A DNA stretch of 64,000 nucleotides from Bigelowiella natans CCMP2755 (taxonomy: Eukaryota > Cercozoa > Chlorarachniophyceae), in the NCBI GenBank assembly GCA_000320545.1, contig ADNK01000550.1, forward strand, positions 165,520-229,519, given 5' to 3'. The notes below the pieces were generated by a model, which was given only the letters and a program-made list of their open reading frames with translations, had not been told where the DNA came from and did not search any database. Below, one piece after another: positions 55,436 through 64,000 of the stretch. Position numbers and translations under genes: made by a program. The first letter of the stretch is position 1, and the number at the start of each line of letters is the position of its first letter.

Positions 55436-55850
55436 CTTCCTCACCTAAAAATTTATTTCTGCATCTTCCGGTAGGAAGCGATTCGCGAAGCGATGGGAGG
55501 GGGATTTTGGGAAGAGACTGTGCTAAAAACCGCAGGGATGATGCCAAAATCAGCCAAGGATCTAATGCGATTGGCAGAGGTTCCCAGGGGACTCTTCAAG
55601 AAAGGAGAAGACTGGCCAGAAAGGTACTCATCTGTTAATTCGGTTCCCTGTTGTCCTACGCCTCTTTCATAATGATGAACCGTGATTTATCATTAGGCTA
55701 CGCAGTATAATATTGACAGAACAGAAAAGAAACCCAACGAAGGAGAAGAGGAGAGCTATTTGTGGGAGTTCCGCGGGGATCCTTTCGATTTTAAGTCTAG
55801 CAGCACTAGTTGCAGGCTTCACAGCTTCCATGCTTCGACGCAACAATTGA
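51512..55850 (+). CDS. Threonine synthase with C-terminal hydrophobic tail
   Basis: Many exons on the plus strand. Recognised in order: MKFVSTRGKVRGVSLEK, GYAQDGGLFMPETIP, ELFHG then GQTYAFKDFGQQVLCRLLDFFK, STTGDTGPAAIAAV, VCFYPKDQVSRLQ, MTTVDSPNVHVYPFEG, SVNSINIGR then ILAQTVHYFF, PTGAMGN, VPYNFERVMYLL, and IVCLATAHPCKFEEAI. These match the PLP-dependent threonine synthase family (phosphohomoserine to threonine). The AFKD lysine would bind pyridoxal phosphate. The last exon adds a positively charged linker and a hydrophobic AGILSILSLAALVAGFTASML segment then RRNN; I do not know this tail in the family. It may anchor the enzyme to a membrane. The true start may lie in an upstream exon. Confidence 0.85.
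53062..53094 (+). repeat. (TA)n microsatellite
   Basis: In an intron of threonine synthase. Confidence 0.9.
53664..53728 (+). repeat. (GT)n microsatellite
   Basis: Long GT tract in a threonine synthase intron; a TA tract is at 53610-53639 and CT at 53430-53460. Confidence 0.9.
55392..55431 (+). repeat. (TC)n microsatellite
   Basis: About 20 TC units in a threonine synthase intron. Confidence 0.9.
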
Positions 55851-56273
55851 GACATTTGTTCAATTAGCGCACTGTTGTCAGAGATGTTGCAATGTTGCTG
55901 ATGCATTTAGACCTGCGTCGCTAGCACGGCGGTCGCTGATACAAGCATCCTGATGGAGCACCTTGTGCAGACACATAGACGTAGCCACAAATGCACATGA
56001 TCATCAAAACTTTGATCTTTTGAACACTTTGCTGTGCAAGAAGTGACGCTAGACGCCGAGTGAATCACTCACCACATGGCTTCTGCCACATCGATGCACC
56101 ACCTCTGACCTGCTAGGCACGTTCTAGCGTTAGACATGCCTTTCATCGCATGTGTGCAGTGATTGAGACAATGATCGCACCGTGACCATTCGACAAATTG
56201 CATCGCATGTTGTGCAGATGAGGACTCCATGCTGCATGTGCGTGTTGCGCGTAATGGGAGCAGCTGCATGGAA
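55851..56273. other. Intergenic region
   Basis: No gene seen. It has many TGCATG-like words. At 56243-56254 TGTTGCGCGTAA repeats the first 12 bases of the LTR, which starts 31 bases later. Confidence 0.5.
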
Positions 56274-59200
56274 TGTTGCGCGTAAGGTGTTCACAGGCCG
56301 AGGCGCTACGTGCACAAGTAGGCAGGGGGGGGGAAAGGCACGTTTGCTTCCTTTTGAAGAGTTGTGTTTATTTTTATTAAAGATTATATTTTTATTAAAT
56401 CGTGCACTGCGTAATCATTCGCGAAGCTTTCGCGAATGCCGCCGCACGTGGGGCAGCACACTTCCGGTGTGCTGCCATGAGTCCCGCCGGAACCCACGTG
56501 CCTATGCTGTATTAATATCTACGTTATCTATATTCTATATCCGCGACAACCCCTTTGTTGTCGCACGTGACTTGTGCCCGCGTAGTGGTACGCGCTACAC
56601 CTCCCCCAAGTCACGTTGCTCCTTCCTTCCTTCCTTATTCCCTTAGACCTTCATCGCTTTCGGAACTTCACCAACCACCAGGTAATAGATTCCTCTCTAA
56701 CCTTATCTCCTTTGTCGCTTACCCAGAACTCACCTTCGTCCTTAGGTTCGTGTCCATACCAGCCCTCTGCATCAAGGTCCCCCAGGACCTTATACCAGTG
56801 CTCAAAGGGTAAGTCGGGAACAGCTAGGTAGAGTAGCTGATATTTTCCGTCCTTTATTTTCATAGCTACCCTCTCCATATTTCGTAATCCAGGGTAGCCT
56901 AGATAGACAATCTTCATGCGCCAATCGTCGTTCACCCTGACCTTATTGTTTCCATATTCCACATCGAACTTAGGTCGGGGTCCTAAACAAGGCATTGCTC
57001 GCTCCCACACAGTAGGGTTTACTTTAACATCCTCTAGGAGCTTCTCACCGATATCATAATTCTTTAGGTGACTGATGTGGCGCAAGGTGACCCTGTTCCC
57101 ATCATAGATGTAGTACTGCTTCCTCCCCTTCCTCTCGGTAACCTTTGCAACGCCACCCCAGAAGGGGTCTTGTTTATTTCTCGATCTCAGATTTACCTTG
57201 GCCCTAACATACTGTCCTTCCTTTAGAACTCGGCCATCGTACGGGACCTTCTCGTCTTCGCTCTCGGTATCGTCGTCGTTGTCGTCGCCTTCTTCCCTCT
57301 CCTTATCCTTGATACCTCCCCCAGACGTGAAGGTGTCGTTTACTAACCCTTGTATCTTGTCTGGTGTGGTGCTATTTATCCTGCTTAGGTTGGCCAAGGT
57401 GCGGTGGAGTCGCTCTACCTTGGAGTTGGACTGGGCATAGTATACAGGTGAGGCATCAATATTAGGGTGTGGTAGCTGTAGAAGAGAGGTCTCATTATCC
57501 ACATGTAACTTCTTTGGTATCTTGTTTATGCTAACTTCATCAGGGATAGCCTGGAGCTCAGACTCCCAGGTACGGTAGCAGTTAGTAAGCCTCTGCTTAT
57601 ATAAGCCTTTGTTCTTCTTAGCAACGTTGACCTTGATAATCTTTTTAACCCAGCACTTTCCAGTGGCCACATCAACGAAGGTAAGGTAGTGATAGCCATC
57701 GTACTTATAAACATCAATTTGCACGATATCTAAGAAGTTCCTTGCTTTGATTTTCTTAGATGCACGGCTCTTGCTGGACTCCTTGGTGGCGACGCCTGCC
57801 GCCTTCAAGCTGGAGCACCTGCAGCCACGCAGGTATGTCCTTATCTCTTTTAGCTTGTAGGGCCAGTAGTAATGGTAGAGTAGAGCAGTGATATGGTTTT
57901 CTCCTACGTGTGCAGGTCCATGGGCGGTAAAGAGAAGGGCTCCCCTGGTCCGCCGTGGCACGTAGGTACGCCTAACATTATTAGTGTATACATATATCCT
58001 ATCACTAAGTACCTCATGCTTGTGTTTGTATTTATCCAGGTGTTCTTGAAGGTGCTGGAGCTCCTCTGGCTCAGGCAGGAAGTCGCCGTCCTCGAAGGTA
58101 ATCGCGTTAACCATAGGGGTGACCTGGGTAGGGACTTTCTTTTCGAACAGCCTGCTGAAATAGTCAGCAAGCTGCTTGTCTCCTGGTGCGTAGACCACTG
58201 TCCTCTTGTCCCTAAACTCTTCCGTGTCCGCCCTCATAGCTGCATACTCATCGTTAGGCGCTTCGAGCTTGCGGTCGATGCCTAGGAGGGGCTTGTGGTC
58301 AGTCATTAAGGTGAAGCTGGGCACCGACAGCAGGTAGTATCTTAGTTTCCTCTGCGCCTCAGTCATGGCTTTATACTCTCCTTTTGTAGGGCTGTACTTG
58401 GCCTCAGCTGCTGTGCAGGCCCTGCCCCACACCCGTATGATCTGCTGGTCTTGGGTAAGTACAGCAGCCATACCTAGCTTAGACCAGTCTGTCCATAGGG
58501 TAGCTGGTCTAGTAGTGTCTAGCTTAGCATTCAATAGGGTGTTGCTGCATAACTTTATTAGGTTATCGAAGTGGGCATCAAGGCCAGCCTTGGCCCACAC
58601 CTTAGCGAAGCTGAGGCCTACAGAGTTCTCCTTCCGGTAAGCAGTAGTAAAAGCAGCTGCAGTCCTAGCGTAGGTAGGGGAGAACCTACGTAGTATCCAA
58701 GCTGCAGTCTGCAAGAATGACTTTAACTCCTTTGCATTCTTAGGTTTAGGGGCTTGCTGTAGTGCTGCTACTTTCTCGGGGTTTGGGGTGATGCGGCCTT
58801 GCTCCAGTAATATCCACACCACTTGATTCTTGTAGCTAGGAATGTACACTTCTGCAGTCTAATAGTAAAACCGAAGTGTGCAAACCTAATAAATATATTT
58901 TCCAGGAGGAAGATCTGAGCGACGACTGTGTTGGTACATATTATGTCATCATCCACATACACAAACACAAACACCCACAACACAGACGCCATCCCATCAT
59001 GTGTGTATGCCCTGTAGTTCTGACTACTGAACGCATCCCCTGATATGCTTAGGCCGTAAGGGAATACGACGAAGTGCCACTTCCTGTGCTGCTGGAGAAC
59101 GCGGTAATGGGGCGGGAGGTTTTGTGGATGGGTGTCTGCATGTATGATTCATTTTTATCTAGGGAAGAGTAGTATTTGTATCCTATGACGTGTTCAATAA

Positions 59201-61986
59201 CGTCATCTATCCTTGGTGTAGGTGTCTGGATCCTCTTTATTACTCGGTTGTGGCGGATGAAGTTGTGCGCCAGGCGGAAGAAAGGGTAAGTAGGTTTCTT
59301 AGCTAGCACATGTCTCACGTTCCATGGTGAGTTGCTTGGCTCTATCTTCCCTTCCTTTGCCCATTCATTGATCTGCCACTCTATCTTTTCCCAGTCCGCT
59401 TCCGGTCGCCTATGTTCTGGGTCATTGATGATGCACTCTTCGTATCCCTTCTTTAGCTCGATCTTTACTGGGGTAAGCTTGCTGGAGGGCTTCGTCGTCG
59501 GCTTGGTGATGTCAGAGTACTTCTCGTTTAATATTTTATTAATGTACTTTTTGCCTTTGTCGATATCCCAATCATCAGCTGGGGGGGTCTTGTCCAGTAG
59601 CTCCGTTATCTGTCGGATGGTCTTGCCGGGGTTCTTCTTCCGTAGCTCGGTAGGTGTAGGTAGCTTGTTGTCCGCTAGGTCCATAAACTCTAACGCATTA
59701 ACGCTTGACTCAGAGGTCCACTCGTCAAGCCGTATCATGTTCTGGCTGATGGTCCTGCCTGACTTCTTTGGCAACTTAGCAAAGTATATCTTGTGATTGT
59801 AGAATGATATGATCCCCCCTAATTTTTCTAGGGCATCCTGTCCGAGGAGTAGTTCCATGGATAAAGTCATGGCTACTCGGGTCTTGATTTGGGTCTCCGC
59901 GTCGCTGCCAGGTATCTGTAGCTTTAGCATTAGCTCACCGACGGTCTTCATGGAAGAGCTTCCGTCTGCTTGAGCATATTTACGTTCTTTCTTAGTCACT
60001 TGATCCAATAGTCCTAACCTTCTTACTGTGCTTAGGCTTATGAAGGACTTCGGCATGCTGCCACTATCCCAAAGGGCAGGTAGTTTCTTGTAGTCTCCGT
60101 AGCTGTCTTTAACTTTAACCTTGGTCATAGCAACTTTGATAGTCCTGTAGCGTCTTCGTCATTAATGTTGCATACTCCTAAGTTCTTTATGTCGTCTAGG
60201 GTCATGGGCTTGTCTTGGTCCTGCGTTGCTGGTACTGCTGTCTTCGTCGGCGCCTGCTTAAGGTGATCTAATATTCCGTTTATCTGCTGCTGTATAGCAT
60301 TGATACTGTTCTGCTTTTTGTTCTTATATTTATTGTTCTTCCCGTTGTTGCTGCCTTGCCATTTGCTGTTGTTATATCCTTGTCCTCTGCCTTTCTTTCT
60401 CTTTAACTTCTCGTAGTGTTCGTTGAGCTGCCTGATCGTCATCCTGGGTCGTCCTTCTTTCCTGTCTCTGCAGTCTTTAGCGGTGTGTTTCCCTTTACGT
60501 GAGCAGTATCCGCAACGTCGGTTACCTTCCCTGTCCTTGTACCAGTCTCGCTGCGGCTTAATAGCGTTAATGTTTCCTATGCCAGGTACCTTAGGGCTGG
60601 TAAACTTGCGGTCCTGCTCCTGCTCGCGTAGGGATATAGCCTGCACTGCTGCCTCCATCGTGGTGTAGCCTTTCTCCGTAACGTAAGTGGATTCCTTTAT
60701 CTTTAACTTGAACTCTTCAAACCTTGCCTGATCATCACCTGTGTTGTAATTAAAATCATGTAGTTCGTCGATCATATCCTGGAAGCGCGTGGCAAAGTCT
60801 CTAACAGGTTCTCTCTCATGCTGCATCATTGCTCTGTATTTTCTAATAGCCTGGGGTAGGGAGTTAGCATCCTGTTCATTTACAAAAGCCTTCATTATCG
60901 CCTCAACGTCTCGTAGCCCACTAACTGTAGTGTGTATTTTCTCTAGCTGCCTGATCCGGGTCCTGCCTGTCTCGTAAAGGTCCATGGCTTGCTTTATTAT
61001 AGCTAGCCATTTGAGCTTGTCGTTTTCGGTGGGGTTAGGGGTAAAGTCGCAGAGTATACTCCTAGCGTTCTTCCACCACCTCCTTGCCTCACCTCTTTTC
61101 CCGTTGTATTTCGTTATCATAACCGGTGCTGTTTTAACAGACATGAACTGGGTGTTCCGCTGTACCGGCTGCTGCTGCTTGACGGTGCTCTGGGTCGTCC
61201 CCCGCGAGGCGCCCAGACCCCCGTCGTTCCTAAACAAAGCTGCCCACTCTGGAGGTAAGTCTGCTTCGTAATCCATGATGTCCTGCATGATAGCTGCCCA
61301 AACATCATGTGTCTGATACTTGTATTCTATCGATACTTTCAGTTTGGCGTAGTTGCTCGCCCTGGGTCGCAAGGCTCGTAATGCCATTACGACCTTCTTG
61401 CTTTCGGCGGCCACGTCCTCGTCGTCCGCCTCGTAGAAGTTCTCCAGTGCCTCTGCTGCTGCATCTGCTTTCTTAATCCCGGGTGCTGGTCCCGGCGGTG
61501 CCTGTGGAGGTGTTCCTCCTCCTTCCTTAGCGTCCGTATCGCCCTTCCTTTCCTGTTTCTGCTCGTGCCCTTGCACGGCCTGCGAGCCAAAGTCCTGCTG
61601 TTCTTCTAGCTGCTGTGACATTGTTAGTCAAATCGTTTCCCGTGTGTGGAAGCCAAAGGTTGTTGCGCGTAAGGTGTTCACAGGCCGAGGCGCTACGTGC
61701 ACAAGTAGGCAGGGGGGGGGAAAGGCACGTTTGCTTCCTTTTGAAGAGTTGTGTTTATTTTTATTAAAGATTATATTTTTATTAAATCGTGCACTGCGTA
61801 ATCATTCGCGAAGCTTTCGCGAATGCCGCCGCACGTGGGGCAGCACACTTCCGGTGTGCTGCCATGAGTCCCGCCGGAACCCACGTGCCTATGCTGTATT
61901 AATATCTACGTTATCTATATTCTATATCCGCGACAACCCCTTTGTTGTCGCACGTGACTTGTGCCCGCGTAGTGGTACGCGCTACA
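56274..61986 (-). mobile_element. Ty3/gypsy LTR retrotransposon, copy 3 (full length, frame-broken)
   Basis: LTRs 56274-56599 and 61661-61986 (326 bases each). No clear target duplication: GGAA lies to the left and AGGC to the right, where a truncated LTR fragment begins at once. The full gag-pol is present on the minus strand but three one-base losses break it (near 60149, 59088 and 58806 relative to copy 1). It contains all domains, so it would be the longest copy if the losses are errors. Confidence 0.9.
56651..61621 (-). pseudogene. Gag-Pol frame of copy 3, three breaks
   Basis: Gag (61621-60125, MSQQLEEQQ) holds the zinc knuckle and ends after the loss near 60149. Protease and part of reverse transcriptase follow (60128-59049), then the YVDD piece (58992-58768), then RNase H, integrase and tail (58849-56651). 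Each break is a missing base in a doubled base. Domain order is as in copy 1. Confidence 0.85.
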
Positions 61987-62121
61987 AGGCGCTACGTGCA
62001 CAAGTAGGCAGGGGGGGGGAAAGGCACGTTTGCTTCCTTTTGAAGAGTTGTGTTTATTTTTATTAAAGATTATATTTTTATTAAATCGTGCACTGCGTAA
62101 TCATTCGCGAAGCTTTCGCGA
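61987..62121 (-). repeat. Truncated LTR fragment next to copy 3
   Basis: It starts AGGCGCTACG right at the end of the copy 3 LTR, which is 27 bases inside a full LTR, and runs through the poly(A)-like AT region to the ATTCGCGAA hairpin, then ends. Same orientation as copy 3. Confidence 0.85.
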
Positions 62122-62255
62122 AACGTGCTGCACATCGATGCTTTGATGCCGTATGCTAGTATGTACGTGTCAAGAGACAATACATAACAGTCTACACATA
62201 TATTGAGGCATAGCGTTACACCATCCGTCCTGTGTGTTGACTGCTATTCGTATGC
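62122..62255. other. Short intergenic region
   Basis: No gene seen between the LTR fragment and the NEMF gene end. Confidence 0.4.
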
Positions 62256-64000
62256 TTATCGCCGCGACTTCTTCTTCTTCTTCCCCCCCTTATGATGTCT
62301 TCGGCCACCACCACCGCCTTTACCCGAACCAGGTCCCACAAGTACAACCTGACGCATGATAAGCGTAATGTGGTGTGAGCACGAAAGGGAAATACATGCA
62401 GATTATTGCATCTTCTGTGATGATGATGCCTTTTCATTTTTCTCTGAACGATGCATGCAAGGCGTTGCTCTTCGTTTATCCTAGCACACTCAGTATACCT
62501 TTGAATTTGAGATCATAACTGCTACCATCTTGTTTTCGTCCATTCCTCTCATTATCGACTTCTCGGTGACGGTGCAGATGGGCATTCTAGTGAAACTCTA
62601 TCAAAGGCAAATGAAGAACCAGAGCAGAGCACTTAGATAGACACAGAAAATGGTTTCACGTCGACCAATGTGGTAAATGGAGACGAGATGGGGTATAAAC
62701 AAGGGTGGATATATGCCACCTCAATACATGCCTTCACGGCCTTTCCCTTTTTCATTTTACCTGGTTTAATTGCACACAACCTCTTACATTATGTTATAGG
62801 TATATTCATCAATCAATGATTGGGGAACAGTTTTTATATATTGAAGTTTATCGTTCACGAAGGCAGCATTCTCTGTCGTCGTGGCCGTTGTCTTACCAGG
62901 GACAACTTTTGCTTTGAATTTGTAATCGCTCACAGCAGCAAAAGGTGCGCAAACAGGCACAGCGTATAAGATCCTAATGAAGGGGGACGGGGGTGGGGGC
63001 AGGAACGAGTATAAGAAGAGAAATCGACATCAGATAAAAAATTATCATCACGTCGCACCCACACCACCATTCTCTCACATCATGATCATGGTCATGATCA
63101 TTAACAGCTTAATGCAACATCCACCGATAGGGCGGCGAGTCCTCATCCTTTTTGTCATCATCATCATCGTCGTCATGATGGACATTGCTGCCTACGCTCC
63201 CATTCTTATCGTCATTTTTGCTTTCCCCGTCGTCCTTCTTGTTTCCAGAGAGTTTTTCGCGGAGAGGCTTGCCGGTCAGGCAATCGAGCTCCTCAATTCC
63301 AACCTTTTGTTTTTCCGTGGGGGGGGCGAGGGGGTTGTTGGTTAAGCAGTTATCAATCACGTGAAAGAAGGAGAAGAAGAAAAGGAATCGTGGTGAATGG
63401 TGAAGAAATTATGGTAAAAAATACTGACAAGAATGTGTTGATCATGCTGATTATAGTATTGGTCATAATTATAACAATCTCATTGGTTTGTCGATTTAAC
63501 TGTTTGTTTCTCCACAGCCTCATCGTCCTCCTCCTACAATGCATACAGTTAGTGATGATACCATTTCATTCAATGACGCTGAGCTCATGGACAACAGAGA
63601 AGAAGAAGAAGAAGAAGAAGAAGAAGAAGAAGGAGAGCAGCATCGAGATGGAAAACCGACACATGAAAGAATTTTTGAAAAGGAATGACCTTAGGCCTTC
63701 TTTTACTATAGCTGCTGCTGCTATGTTGCTGTTGGTTTTTCTTCTCACTACTAGAAATGCCATCCCCCTTCTTCTCTTCTTCATTGCCATTATGACCACT
63801 GCTGCCTGTATCAGGACTAGCCTTTGGGCGTTGAAGACCTTTCATACGACGATGATGTGAGAAATAACGGCAGATAACACCATGATAACTGTGAAAGAAA
63901 GGGAGGACAACCAAGAAGTCTCGTCGCGATCTCCAGGTCTTCTTCGTCCTGGTCAGCATACCTTTTCAACCATCGTAGTTCTCATTGTGTACTACCACTA
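62256..64000 (-). CDS. NEMF/Rqc2 ribosome quality control protein, C-terminal part
   Basis: The gene runs beyond the window on the right. Minus-strand exons show RYADQDEEDLEIATRLLG, then a Lys/Ser/Asn-rich linker, then EELDCLTGKPL, an acidic Asp run, AAVSDYKFKAKVVPG and PICTVTEKSIMRGMDENKM, ending in a GPGSGKGGGGGRRHHKGGKKKKKSRR type basic end (stop 62256). This order matches the C-terminal NFACT-C region of NEMF/Rqc2, which binds stalled 60S ribosomes and adds C-terminal tails to nascent chains. Exon joins are approximate. The N-terminal NFACT domain is not in the window. Confidence 0.75.
63600..63633 (+). repeat. (GAA)n microsatellite
   Basis: About 11 AGA/GAA units in an intron of the NEMF gene. 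Confidence 0.9.

Noticed and set aside
1-64000. CRISPR arrays
   Set aside because: No regularly spaced direct repeats with unique spacers were seen; the repeats present are LTRs, promoter modules and microsatellites.

Overview
The window is eukaryotic nuclear DNA with two very different halves. Bases 1 to about 24.5 kb look like part of a large DNA virus, or a related integrated element, inside a protist chromosome. The genes there are dense, nearly intron-free and mostly unrecognisable. Exceptions are a very large DDE-type (rve-like) integrase (1873-5823), a superfamily 3 helicase (10413-19134, interrupted), and a cluster at 19.2-24.5 kb holding a full histone H3, a second protein with an H3-type N-terminal tail on an unrelated body, an acidic-stretch protein and two charged coiled-coil proteins. 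No capsid protein, packaging ATPase or DNA polymerase B was recognised, so the window probably holds only part of the element. Affiliation (giant virus, mirusvirus-like or Polinton-like) cannot be settled from these genes.

From about 25.6 kb to the end there are ordinary host genes with many GT-AG introns, many of them carrying microsatellites: an unidentified multi-exon gene (25.6-27.0), an FKBP prolyl isomerase (27.1-27.9), an ATG17/ATG11-like autophagy protein (29.3-30.7), a secreted Pro/Thr/Glu-rich repeat protein (37.1-40.4), a kinesin-3 (41.2-50.8), a threonine synthase (51.5-55.9) and the 3' end of a NEMF/Rqc2 gene (62.3-64.0). The Thr/Pro-rich surface protein would suit an alga or another stramenopile-like protist, but I cannot name the species.

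Three near-identical Ty3/gypsy-type LTR retrotransposons with 326-bp LTRs are scattered across both halves (11212-16325 minus, 31228-36389 plus, 56274-61986 minus). The first sits inside the viral helicase gene. Its 4-bp target duplication is clean and the helicase frame rejoins exactly when the insert is removed. The copies differ by a template-switch-like rearrangement, a 552-bp deletion of reverse transcriptase, and several one-base losses in doubled bases that may be assembly errors.

The most interesting part is 19.2-24.5 kb. Five genes, including the H3 and the H3-tail protein, share upstream modules: clusters of CACGTG palindromes, then a pyrimidine-rich TCACTTCCTCAT-type block, then the start codon. 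At three of the four modules a GC-rich repeat lies just beyond the CACGTG cluster. This looks like a co-regulated chromatin-directed gene set of a virus.
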